NCBI GenBank assembly: GCA_947311795.1
Contig: CAMZLX010000195.1
Location: forward strand, 1-13,493
Direction: 5' to 3'
Origin: an uncultured Zetaproteobacteria bacterium
Lineage (GTDB): Bacteria; Pseudomonadota; Zetaproteobacteria; Mariprofundales; Mariprofundaceae
DNA length: 13,493 bases
Shown here: piece by piece, positions 1 to 7,854 of the stretch
How the letters are laid out: every line of letters begins with the position of its first letter
Numbering within the stretch: the stretch's first letter is position 1
Position numbers and translations under genes: made by a program
The notes under the pieces: model-generated
Told to the model about the DNA's origin: nothing
Databases searched by the model: none
Seen by the model: the letters and a program-made list of their open reading frames with translations, nothing else

Positions 1-2
1 CG

Positions 3-1028
3 CTACTTGTGTTTTTGAGAAGGAATAAACATCGCATCGCCATAAGAATAAAAGCGATAATTGTGTTCAATCGCATGTTGATACGCTGCTTTGATGGTAT
101 CTTGCCCTGCAAGTGCAGAGACCAACATCAAAAGCGTGGACTTGGGCAAATGGAAGTTGGTGAGTAGGGCATCAGTCATTTTAAATTGATAGCTGGGTGT
201 GATGAATATATCGGTACGTGCACTACCTGCTTGCAGTGTGCCACTTTGGCTTGCCGCTTCTAATGTTCGCAAGCTTGTTGTGCCGACTGCAACAATGCGA
301 TGTCCCGCTTGTTTGGCTTGATTGATGGTGTCTGCGGCTTGCTGAGAAATGATATACGCTTCTTCGTGCATGATGTGGTCGTTGGTATTGTCCACTTGAA
401 TAGGCTGAAATGTGCCTGGACCAACGTGCAAGGTGACATGAACAAAAGTCGCACCTTTGTCTTCCATCTTTTGCATCAGCTCAGGGGTTAAATGTAGCCC
501 CGCTGTGGGCGCAGCAACAGCACCTTTGTGTTCGGCAAACACAGTTTGATACCGTTGTTTATCTTCTTCAGAATCAGGGCGGTTGATGTAAGGTGGCAAT
601 GGCATGTGACCATGGGATTCAATGGCAGCCCCCACATCATCGGCAATGAGTTGAATCTCAATGTTTTTACCATCGCGCTGGATGATTTCACCTGAAAACG
701 AATCTGAGAAATGCACCACAGTGCCAACGGTTAAAGGTTTATTGGCTTTTCCCCAAGCAGACCAAACATTGTCTTGTCCTAAAGGCTCAAGCAGCAGCAC
801 TTCAACTTTGCCGCCACTGGGTTTCTTGCCCATCAATCGTGCGGGAATCACTTTGGTGTCGTTGACCACCCACACATCACCGGCTTGTACCAAGGATGGT
901 AAATCGAGTATGGTTTTGTCGGTTAAAGACCTATCTAAATGTAATAGCTTTGCCCCGTCGCGTTGTTCAAGCGGTGCTTTGGCAATCAGATGTTCGGGCA
1001 GTTCAAAATCAAAATCAGAGACTTGCAT
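3..1028 (-). CDS. queA: S-adenosylmethionine:tRNA ribosyltransferase-isomerase
   Basis: QueA transfers and isomerises the ribosyl part of S-adenosylmethionine onto 7-aminomethyl-7-deazaguanine in tRNA, making epoxyqueuosine, the next-to-last step of queuosine synthesis in the cytoplasm. The 341 residues are close to the usual length of about 340-356. Family blocks seen are VVNDTKVIPARL (about 54-65), AAPTAGLHLTPEL (172-184), TLHVGPGTFQPI (199-210), HEEAYIIS (221-228), VGTTSLRTLEA (248-258), NFHLPKSTLLMLVSALAG (291-308) and the C-terminal YRFYSYGDAMFI (324-335). The gene is complete: its TAG stop lies three bases inside the window. It starts with ATG 27 bases after the kinase stop, without a strong Shine-Dalgarno, so it is probably the last or a late gene of an rpiA-kinase-queA transcript. 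Identification is firm; no queuosine-pathway neighbour is visible in this window. Confidence 0.97.
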   Translation of the reverse strand: MQVSDFDFELPEHLIAKAPLEQRDGAKLLHLDRSLTDKTILDLPSLVQAGDVWVVNDTKVIPARLMGKKPSGGKVEVLLLEPLGQDNVWSAWGKANKPLTVGTVVHFSDSFSGEIIQRDGKNIEIQLIADDVGAAIESHGHMPLPPYINRPDSEEDKQRYQTVFAEHKGAVAAPTAGLHLTPELMQKMEDKGATFVHVTLHVGPGTFQPIQVDNTNDHIMHEEAYIISQQAADTINQAKQAGHRIVAVGTTSLRTLEAASQSGTLQAGSARTDIFITPSYQFKMTDALLTNFHLPKSTLLMLVSALAGQDTIKAAYQHAIEHNYRFYSYGDAMFIPSQKHK

Positions 1029-1055
1029 GTGCGAACACTAGCGCAAAGAGAAGCT

Positions 1056-4000
1056 TTATGTCTTGTTGAGTATTTTTGAGAGCTGCGTAGCCAGTTCATC
1101 CGATGTATATGGTTTTTGTAGAAAGCCCGCTAGCCCTTTTCCTGCAAAGCGGTTGGTGGCATCTTGTTCGTTGTAACCAGAGCTTAGAATGACCTGAACA
1201 TCAGGGTTAATGCGGCATAGCTCCACATAAGTATCTTCACCGCCCATGTGAGGCATGGTCATATCCAAAATAACGGCGTGAATATCATGCTTGTATTCTT
1301 TGTAGACCTCTATGGCTTGCAAACCATCCGAGGCTTGTTTGACGGATAAACCAAGGTCTATCAGCATGTCAGTGCCGACTTCGCGGATGGTTTCTTCATC
1401 ATCAACAATCAGGACGCAGCCATTACTACGCCAACCAAGAGCTTTGGTTTGGGCTGAGGGTAATGGGCTTGCATTCTCTGAGGACTGTGGGAAGAAAAGC
1501 TTGAAGGTTGTGCCTTTTCCAAGCTCGCTGTATGACTTGATTGCACCTTCATGTCCCCGAACGATACCTAAAATGGCAGCCATACCTAAACCTCGACCAG
1601 TAAATTTGGTGGTGAAAAAAGGCTCGAAGATGCGAGCATGGGTTTCAGCATCCATGCCACAACCTGTGTCGGATACTTCCAAGTAGATATATAAGCCTTC
1701 TTCCAATTCTTCATCGACAAAGGTTGAGGCTAAATAGTCTTGGTCGATGCGGACAACACCTGTCACGATTGAAATGGCACCACTATGTTCACCAATGGCC
1801 TCGGATGCATTAATGACCAAGTTCATAATAACTTGTTGTAGCTGCGTGACATCAGCATCAATAGCAGGAAGCTGCTTGCTTAGGTCTAAGCGCAAGACAA
1901 CATTTTTAGGCAGCGTGACGCTTAGAAGCTGGCTCATTTCAACCACCAAATCAGATAGATTGGTAGCCTGTATGATAAATTGACCTTTCCCTGAATAGGC
2001 GAGCATTTGCCTGCATAGGTTGGCAGCTTTTTGTGAAGCTTGGGTAATATGTTTGATGTAATGTTGGGCTTGAGAGCTTTGTTCAATTTTGGTGCGTGCA
2101 AGCTCTGCATTGCCCAGAATGGCAGTGAGGATATTGTTGAAATCATGAGCGATACCACCCGCCAACACACCTAAACTTTCTAGGCGTTGAACATGTTCCA
2201 TTTTTTCTTGGTGTTGTTTTCGTTCTTCCTCTTCTTGGACTATTTGGGTGATGTCTTGGGTTGTCCCAACTGATTTGCAGGGGGTTCCATGTGCGTCATA
2301 AAAGATTTTACACTTATCATGGACATGTTTAACCGTTTTGCAAGGAAGCAGTAGGCGAAACTTTTGGTCAAAGGGCTGTTTAGATTTGACTGCTTCAGTA
2401 TAAGCTTGGTCAACCCTGTTGCGGTCATCGGGATGGACGCGGCTCATGAATGCTTTATATGAAGGCTGGAATGTCTCCTTGTCGACACCGAAGATGTCAT
2501 ATTTCTCATCTGACCATATCACCTTATTGTTGAGAAGATCATGTTCCCAGTTGCCTAAGTGCGCCATTTTTTGGGCTTCTTGTAATGCAGCTTGGGAAGT
2601 CATGAGTGTTTGCATGGAGCGCTTATGAACGATGGCGTTACGTGTCAAATGGCTGGCGCGTTTGATTAAATCAATGTCCGTTTCAGAGGGTTGCTTCGGT
2701 TCTGAGAAATACATTGCAAACGTGCCCAATACGCGTTGCTCACTATCAAGGATAGGTTGCGACCAACAGGCGCGCAAATTGAATGTTAGAGCAAAATCTT
2801 TAAATTTTTCCCAACGTGGGTCATGCGCAATATCATCGGTGATAACCAAGCTTTTGGAGAATGCTGCAGAACCACAAGAGCCGATATTTTTACCAATGGT
2901 TAAGCCGTCAATACCTGCAAGGTAAACGGCATCTAATCTGGCTCCAATACCGTCAATGAGGTGTTGACCACCTTCATCCAGAAACAATATAGAAGCATAA
3001 GTATCGGGTTTAATGCGCTCAACAAAATGAATCAAATCGGTGAGCACATCATCCAGCGGGATATTGGGGTTTGAAATTTCTTCGAGAATATCAGCTTGAC
3101 CCAATTGAAAAGCTTGTTGCATATATGTTTTGGTAACATCTGAATAAATGAGAACAATATTATCCAGTGTATTGTCAGGTTTAAACACGGGATAGAGATG
3201 AATACGCACAAAACGGTTACTAAAGGGTGATATTGGGTTGTTCTTATTGTTCGGGTTGAGGTTAACAACATCCGTGATGATAGGTTCACCTGTAAAGCCG
3301 CGTTTGATGTCATCATAAATGTCATGGTTTTGTAAGAAGCTGTCTTGCAGCACATTGTAAGTGTTTAGGTCTTCAAGTGAGGTGTTCCAAAGCTTTTTCC
3401 ATGCTTGATTCACTTGCAGTATTTTTCCATCAGGAGATACAATTTGAATGGCAAAGGGTGATTGTTCAATCAATCCACGATATTGTTCTTCCATGGCATG
3501 TTGGTTGCGCTCATGATCAAGCGATTGCTGGAAATGAACTGCTTGCCGTTTGAGGAAGGAAAATATAAGGACGGTGACATAGATGAGGATGAAGAAAGAA
3601 ACACAGGCAACGATGATTTCTAGGTTTCTTAGGTTTTGCAAGTGTTTGTTTAAGGATGTGCTTAACACTTCTTGAATAGATACAGACTGTTTGTTGAATG
3701 TTTTAAATAAGGCATCAAACCTTTGGTCTGATGTGCTGCCAATGCCCGATGTTTTTTTATGGGCTAAGCGGGTGTAGGCTAAACTTTGTAATTTAGACAC
3801 TGTTTTTGTGGTATCTTCAAGCATAGATGGCAACTTATCCAATTCAGGATGTGATAAGAACAGGTGCTGATGTTGCTGCACTTTATCTAGTTGAGTAAAT
3901 GATGTTTGTATGTCTTTGAATAACGATACAACTTTAGCTTCTTCAGTGTTTTCCGCATGACCATTGATACTCTCTTCCAGCCATAAATGTGCCAAACTCA

Positions 4001-4181
4001 TGTCTAATTCAATACGGGTTGCTAAGTCTTTAATATGGTTATGTAGTGAGATATGGTTGCTGATGGAAGCAATATAAGTTTGACTGATAATGACGAACAA
4101 TGCACCAGCCACCAATGAAAGCATAAGCTTGTGGTAACTGGGTTCCTTGTCCAGAGGAGAAGCAGCGGGTATTTTTTTCAT
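1056..4181 (-). CDS. Membrane-bound hybrid sensor histidine kinase (PAS-GAF-PAS-HisKA-HATPase-REC)
   Basis: A large hybrid two-component kinase of 1041 residues. Order seen: short cytoplasmic tail; TM1 (about 19-39); a mostly helical periplasmic segment (about 40-187); TM2 (188-210); PAS (about 233-350, LIEQSPFAIQIVSPDGKI); GAF (about 365-520, with GSCGSAAF); PAS_3-like domain (about 540-645, LGNWEHDL, RVHPDDR); HisKA with phospho-acceptor H679 in GGIAHDFNNILTAILGN; HATPase_c with N-box NLVINASEA (catalytic N791), DTGCGM and GRGLGM; C-terminal receiver (about 921-1041) with acidic pair DD at 927-928, phospho-acceptor D973 (VILDMTMP) and K1023 (FLQKP). All catalytic residues are present. There is no HPt domain and no partner regulator in the window, so output is unknown. 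The codon just before ATG is TTG, so translation could begin at 4184; ATG is the likelier start. The signal is not identifiable from sequence. Confidence 0.93.
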   Translation of the reverse strand: MKKIPAASPLDKEPSYHKLMLSLVAGALFVIISQTYIASISNHISLHNHIKDLATRIELDMSLAHLWLEESINGHAENTEEAKVVSLFKDIQTSFTQLDKVQQHQHLFLSHPELDKLPSMLEDTTKTVSKLQSLAYTRLAHKKTSGIGSTSDQRFDALFKTFNKQSVSIQEVLSTSLNKHLQNLRNLEIIVACVSFFILIYVTVLIFSFLKRQAVHFQQSLDHERNQHAMEEQYRGLIEQSPFAIQIVSPDGKILQVNQAWKKLWNTSLEDLNTYNVLQDSFLQNHDIYDDIKRGFTGEPIITDVVNLNPNNKNNPISPFSNRFVRIHLYPVFKPDNTLDNIVLIYSDVTKTYMQQAFQLGQADILEEISNPNIPLDDVLTDLIHFVERIKPDTYASILFLDEGGQHLIDGIGARLDAVYLAGIDGLTIGKNIGSCGSAAFSKSLVITDDIAHDPRWEKFKDFALTFNLRACWSQPILDSEQRVLGTFAMYFSEPKQPSETDIDLIKRASHLTRNAIVHKRSMQTLMTSQAALQEAQKMAHLGNWEHDLLNNKVIWSDEKYDIFGVDKETFQPSYKAFMSRVHPDDRNRVDQAYTEAVKSKQPFDQKFRLLLPCKTVKHVHDKCKIFYDAHGTPCKSVGTTQDITQIVQEEEERKQHQEKMEHVQRLESLGVLAGGIAHDFNNILTAILGNAELARTKIEQSSQAQHYIKHITQASQKAANLCRQMLAYSGKGQFIIQATNLSDLVVEMSQLLSVTLPKNVVLRLDLSKQLPAIDADVTQLQQVIMNLVINASEAIGEHSGAISIVTGVVRIDQDYLASTFVDEELEEGLYIYLEVSDTGCGMDAETHARIFEPFFTTKFTGRGLGMAAILGIVRGHEGAIKSYSELGKGTTFKLFFPQSSENASPLPSAQTKALGWRSNGCVLIVDDEETIREVGTDMLIDLGLSVKQASDGLQAIEVYKEYKHDIHAVILDMTMPHMGGEDTYVELCRINPDVQVILSSGYNEQDATNRFAGKGLAGFLQKPYTSDELATQLSKILNKT

Positions 4182-4223
4182 CAAGTGAATGTAACGAAAG
4201 CAGCCCTTTTGTCTAGAAGGTTG

Positions 4224-4892
4224 TTAATCAATTGTGACCACGCCATTGGGGGTTGCCATAAGCACAATGTCAGCGCCTTGGTGGGAGAAAATACCATTGG
4301 TAACAACGCCCGGGACTTCATTCAAATCATCTTCAAGTTTACGTGCATCTTTGATGGTTAAACCTGTGACATCAATAATGATGTTGCCATTGTCTGTTGT
4401 GAATCCATCACGGACTTGGGCATTGCCGCCCAAGTTGTTGGCAATAGACATCACCAAAGCTTCAGCCATTGGAATGACTTCAATAGGAAGCGGGAATGCA
4501 CCCAAAAACTCAACTTGTTTGCTTTCATCTACAATGCAAATGAACTTTTCAGAACCAGCAGCTACGATTTTCTCGCGGGTAAGTGCACCGCCGCCACCTT
4601 TGGTGAGATTCTTTTGCGGGTCAAATTCATCTGCACCATCAATATACACGGATAGTTTCTTCACTTGCGTAAGCGCATCATTCAATTCAAACACGGGGAT
4701 ACCATGCCCTCTTAAACGCTCGGCAGTCGCTTCCGAGCTTGCTACCGTGCCTTTGATGGTATCTTTGATGGTTGCTAGCGCATCAATAAATTTGTTGGCA
4801 GTTGAGCCAGTGCCTACACCCACAATAGAGCCTTCCACAACATAAGTTAGGGCGGACTTTGCAACTTCTTCTTTCATTTCATCTTGTGTCAT
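4224..4892 (-). CDS. rpiA: Ribose-5-phosphate isomerase A
   Basis: RpiA interconverts ribose 5-phosphate and ribulose 5-phosphate in the non-oxidative pentose phosphate pathway; in autotrophs it also serves the Calvin cycle. The 222 residues match the family length (E. coli 219). Visible motifs: GVGTGSTANKFIDAL near the N-terminus, SSEATAERL, YIDGADEFDP, KGGGGALTREK and VDESK. The known E. coli catalytic and binding residues D81, D84, K94, E103 and K121 correspond here to D85, D88, K98, E107 and K125, a constant offset of four, so the enzyme should be active. ATG at 4892 is preceded by AGGAG eight bases upstream on the minus strand. It is the promoter-proximal gene of the minus-strand group and lies 42 bases before the kinase ATG. 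Identification is firm. Confidence 0.98.
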   Translation of the reverse strand: MTQDEMKEEVAKSALTYVVEGSIVGVGTGSTANKFIDALATIKDTIKGTVASSEATAERLRGHGIPVFELNDALTQVKKLSVYIDGADEFDPQKNLTKGGGGALTREKIVAAGSEKFICIVDESKQVEFLGAFPLPIEVIPMAEALVMSIANNLGGNAQVRDGFTTDNGNIIIDVTGLTIKDARKLEDDLNEVPGVVTNGIFSHQGADIVLMATPNGVVTID

Positions 4893-4957
4893 GTTTGGCT
4901 CTCCTAAGTATATGTGCTTTGTGTGTTATGTATCAATAGTATCTATAAATAATAACT

Positions 4958-4993
4958 ATGGCGCAGGATACGCAAAAAAAATATAATCACCAA
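4958..4993 (-). promoter_or_regulatory. Candidate sigma70 promoter for rpiA
   Basis: On the minus strand TTGGTG (4993-4988) and TATCCT (4970-4965) are separated by 17 bases, giving a start near 4958 and a leader of about 65 bases before rpiA. The match is moderate. Its spacer contains a plus-strand TATAAT (4982-4987), so divergent promoters may overlap. Inferred from sequence only. Confidence 0.35.
4982..4987 (+). promoter_or_regulatory. Candidate -10 element facing the flavoprotein gene
   Basis: A perfect TATAAT follows an eight-base A tract (4973-4980). The 17-base-spaced -35 position reads TGGCGC, a poor match, so this promoter would be weak alone or need an activator. A start near 4994 would give a leader of about 170 bases that includes the CATGAAT repeats at 5019-5043. 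Inference only. Confidence 0.3.
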
Positions 4994-5018
4994 CTTTGGA
5001 TGTAAACTCGATAGTTGT

Positions 5019-5043
5019 ATTCATGAATTGAAAGAACATGAAT
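5019..5043. promoter_or_regulatory. CATGAAT inverted/direct repeat, candidate operator
   Basis: ATTCATG (5019-5025) and CATGAAT (5037-5043) form a perfect 7-base inverted repeat with an 11-base spacer. The left half is also part of a perfect 10-base palindrome, ATTCATGAAT (5019-5028), so CATGAAT occurs twice in direct orientation 15 bases apart. The site lies in the divergent region upstream of the flavoprotein gene, which suits a regulator-binding site. The sulfur-processing gene downstream makes a sulfide- or persulfide-responsive regulator a reasonable guess, but none is encoded nearby. Confidence 0.35.
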
Positions 5044-5166
5044 GATTAAGAAAAGGAATCCCCATGATTATACACGTTTTTTTCATGTGGCTTTCATATT
5101 TAAACAAGTAGGATGCCGCACACTTGAAATTAGAGGCAAAATCTAGTCTCGAATACGGAGTACACA

Positions 5167-7683
5167 TTGAAAACAATTATCGTAGGTGGTGTCGCTGGCG
5201 GCGCTACTGCTTCAGCGCGCATTCGCCGCAACGACGAAACAGCAGAAATTCTTCTCATTGAACGTGGGCCTTTTATCAGCTTTGCAAACTGTGGTTTACC
5301 CTATCATATGTCAGGTCTTATTGAGGACAGAGAGCAGTTGCTTGTCACTTCGGAAGAAGCCTTTGAAGAACGTTACCGCGTGAATGTGCGCAGCAAAACA
5401 GAAGTAATATCTATCCATAGAGAAACAAAAAAACTGCGCCTAAAGAACCTTGTTACGGGTGAAGAGTATGATGAAAGTTATGATAAACTTTTGCTATCTC
5501 CTGGTGCAGCACCCATTCATCCCAAGTTGCCAGGCATTGATTCGGAGCGTATTTTTTCTTTAAGAAATATCCCAGACTTGGATAGGATTATGGCTCATAT
5601 GAAAGCGCATAATCCACGTCGTGCAGTTGTGATTGGTGGTGGGTTTATTGGAATTGAGGTTGCTGAAAACCTTCATGATAAAGGCATATTTACAACTATT
5701 GTTGAGGGTGCAAGTCAAATCCTTACACCGCTTGATTATGAAATGGCAGCGATTGTGCATGCTCATATCAAGGATAAAAATGTTGAACTATACTTATCCG
5801 AAATGGTGGAGCAATTTGATCATCAAGAAAATCATACTGTTGTATACTTAAACAGTGGTCGCCGTCTTAAAGCAGATATTATTATATTGGCCATAGGGGT
5901 GAGACCAGAAACTACGCTTGCTCGATCTTGTGACTTAACCTTGGGTGAAACGGGCGGCATTCAAGTTAATGAATATCTACAAACGAGTGATGAAAATATC
6001 TATGCTGTTGGTGATGCCATAGAGGTCACACAGCCCATTAGTGGCAAGCAGGTTTTGATTCCTTTGGCAGGGCCTGCCAATCGCCAAGGTCGTATGGCAG
6101 CAGACAATATCGTGTTTGGAAATAAGGTAAAATATCGTGGCACTCAAGGCACATCTATTCTTAAGGCATTCGATTTGGCTGCAGCCACAACAGGTATGAA
6201 TGAAAAACAATTAAACGCTGGGGGTATCCCTTTCCAAAGTTGCATCACTCACAGTGGTTCGCATGCCAGCTATTATCCTGGTGCTAGGCAAATTACGCTC
6301 AAGCTATTATTTTCTTGTGAAGGAAAAATACTGGGTGCGCAAGCTGTGGGTGCTGATGGCGCTGATAAACGTATTGATGTCATTGCCACGGCGATTCAGG
6401 GTCATTTAAAGGTTCATGATCTTGCAGAACTAGAGCTTGCCTATGCTCCACCTTATGGCTCAGCCAAAGACCCTGTTAATATTGCAGGTTATGTAGGCAT
6501 TAATGTGCTCAATAAATCTCACGAGTTAATTGAGTGGGAAGCTTTGCACAATATGATTGCCGATAAAGAAAATAACTTACAATTATTAGATGTGCGTACG
6601 GCTGAGGAATTTGGCTTTGGCTCTATTGCGAGAGCAAAGAACCTTGATGTAAATCAAATTCGCGACCATTTGGATGAGTTGGATAAACATGCGCCCACGG
6701 TTCTTTTTTGCCAAATTGGGTTACGCGGTTATTTGGCATACCGTATTCTAAAACAACATGGCTTTACTAATGTGCACAACCTTTCTGGTGGTTATAAAAC
6801 CTATGCTTGGGCAATTGAGAAACAAGCCAACCCTGATATTTTTGATTATGAAGATATCAAGCTTAGAGATCCTGCTGAGGTTGAAGTGGAGCGTGGTGGA
6901 AGTTGTGCGGTGGGTGCTGCTTTGGCGGCATCAGATACACTTGGTGAGTTGCACACGTTGAATGCAGTCGGTCTACAATGCCCTGGCCCAATTATGAAAA
7001 CATACAAAGCTATGGAAGCATTGGATGGTGGGGAGCTGTTAGAAGTTACGGCATCCGACCCTGCATTTGGGCGTGATATTCGTGCATGGGCTAAAAAAAC
7101 AGGCAATGAAGTGTTGTCTGTGAAAGCCGAAAAAGGTTATGTGATTGTCTTGCTTAAAAAGCGTGTTTCAACATTGCCAAAACCAACAAGTACGACGGCA
7201 CCTCAAAAAGATAAACTTACCTTGGTTGTTTTTTCGGATGATTTAGACAAAGTGATGGCGAGTATGATTATTGCTAATGGTGCATTGGCTATGGGTAACT
7301 CTGTGAGCCTATTCTTTACCTTCTGGGGATTGGATGTGATTCGTCGAGAAGATGCGCCTCACTTAAAAGAAAAACCTCTTATAGATAAAATGTTTTCTAC
7401 CATGTTGCCTAAGGATGCTGACCACCTAACGTCCATTTCAAAAATGGATATGCATGGTCTTGGTGCTAAAATGATTCGTAAGGTCATGGGTGATAAAGGG
7501 GTGGAGACACCGGGCAACCTTCTACACAGCCTTGTGGATGGCGGCGCGCAGCTTATTGCCTGCCAAATGTCTATGGATGTCATGGGTGTTCAAAAAGAAG
7601 AACTGATTGATGGTGTTGAAATTGGTGGTGTGGCGGCATTCTTGGGAGAAGCGGCAGAGTCAGGAACTACACTGTTTATCTAG
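5167..7683 (+). CDS. CoA-disulfide/persulfide reductase fused to rhodanese, TusA and DsrE-like domains
   Basis: A four-module sulfur-transfer flavoprotein of 838 residues. Residues 1-447 are a pyridine-nucleotide-disulfide oxidoreductase of the CoA-disulfide/NADH-dependent persulfide reductase group: FAD motif VGGVAGGATA (6-15), SFANC with redox cysteine C42, NAD(P)H motif VVIGGGFIGIE (154-164), FAD motif NIYAVGDA (277-284) and AYAPPYGSAKDP (425-436), which carries a tyrosine typical of the group. Residues about 450-552 are a rhodanese domain with C515 in CQIGLR. Residues about 596-666 are TusA/SirA-like, C605 in CPGP. Residues about 683-838 are DsrE-like, C799 in CQMSMDVMG. C580 in the rhodanese-TusA linker (GGSCAVG) could add a relay thiol. 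The start is TTG: GGAG lies six bases upstream, the nucleotide-binding motif begins at once, and the first internal ATG (residue 48) is past the redox cysteine. Expected role: cytoplasmic reduction or relay of persulfide sulfur. The exact substrate is not provable here. Confidence 0.93.
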   Translation: MKTIIVGGVAGGATASARIRRNDETAEILLIERGPFISFANCGLPYHMSGLIEDREQLLVTSEEAFEERYRVNVRSKTEVISIHRETKKLRLKNLVTGEEYDESYDKLLLSPGAAPIHPKLPGIDSERIFSLRNIPDLDRIMAHMKAHNPRRAVVIGGGFIGIEVAENLHDKGIFTTIVEGASQILTPLDYEMAAIVHAHIKDKNVELYLSEMVEQFDHQENHTVVYLNSGRRLKADIIILAIGVRPETTLARSCDLTLGETGGIQVNEYLQTSDENIYAVGDAIEVTQPISGKQVLIPLAGPANRQGRMAADNIVFGNKVKYRGTQGTSILKAFDLAAATTGMNEKQLNAGGIPFQSCITHSGSHASYYPGARQITLKLLFSCEGKILGAQAVGADGADKRIDVIATAIQGHLKVHDLAELELAYAPPYGSAKDPVNIAGYVGINVLNKSHELIEWEALHNMIADKENNLQLLDVRTAEEFGFGSIARAKNLDVNQIRDHLDELDKHAPTVLFCQIGLRGYLAYRILKQHGFTNVHNLSGGYKTYAWAIEKQANPDIFDYEDIKLRDPAEVEVERGGSCAVGAALAASDTLGELHTLNAVGLQCPGPIMKTYKAMEALDGGELLEVTASDPAFGRDIRAWAKKTGNEVLSVKAEKGYVIVLLKKRVSTLPKPTSTTAPQKDKLTLVVFSDDLDKVMASMIIANGALAMGNSVSLFFTFWGLDVIRREDAPHLKEKPLIDKMFSTMLPKDADHLTSISKMDMHGLGAKMIRKVMGDKGVETPGNLLHSLVDGGAQLIACQMSMDVMGVQKEELIDGVEIGGVAAFLGEAAESGTTLFI

Positions 7684-7820
7684 AAATCAATTTAGAAAGA
7701 TAAATGAGGTGCATTCTTTCCTGTTAATGTGTGTTGATTGTATACTCTTTCAAGAGGGTTTCTGAGCTGAAAGATGGAACCCAAAAAGTTGAAGATATAA
7801 TTTTTAATGCATATAGGTGT
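7684..7820. other. Spacer with alternating GAAAGA/TCTTTC repeats, no clear terminator
   Basis: This region follows the flavoprotein stop and precedes the rplM promoter. It contains GAAAGA (7695-7700), TCTTTC (7715-7720), TCTTTC (7746-7751) and GAAAGA (7769-7774), which can pair as two hairpins or as longer alternatives, plus a hairpin from GGGTTTC (7756-7762) and GGAACCC (7776-7782, one G-U pair). None is followed by a T tract, so I do not call an intrinsic terminator. No coding sequence is apparent. Confidence 0.4.
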
Positions 7821-7854
7821 TTGACATTATAAAACCGTTTCCTACAATGCGCGA
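7821..7854 (+). promoter_or_regulatory. Strong sigma70 promoter of rplM-rpsI
   Basis: TTGACA (7821-7826, perfect -35) and TACAAT (7843-7848, 5/6 match to the -10) are 16 bases apart. The discriminator after the -10 is GCGCG, which is typical of ribosomal promoters that ppGpp/DksA shut down during starvation. A start near A7854 is expected, giving a leader of about 87 bases. This is the best promoter match in the window. Confidence 0.75.

Noticed and set aside
661..1041. 126-codon plus-strand open frame opposite queA
   Set aside because: Fully antisense to queA, whose motifs run through the same bases.
4234..4845. 203-codon plus-strand open frame opposite rpiA
   Set aside because: It lies entirely antisense to a certain rpiA, its translation has no recognisable family features, and the rpiA frame has all catalytic residues.
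4901..4935. TTGATA-18-TATACT promoter on the minus strand for rpiA
   Set aside because: The -10 would touch the Shine-Dalgarno, so the start site would remove the ribosome-binding site from the message.
7756..7782. Intrinsic terminator after the flavoprotein gene
   Set aside because: The hairpin contains a G-U pair and a 13-base loop, and is followed by AAAAAGTT rather than a T run.
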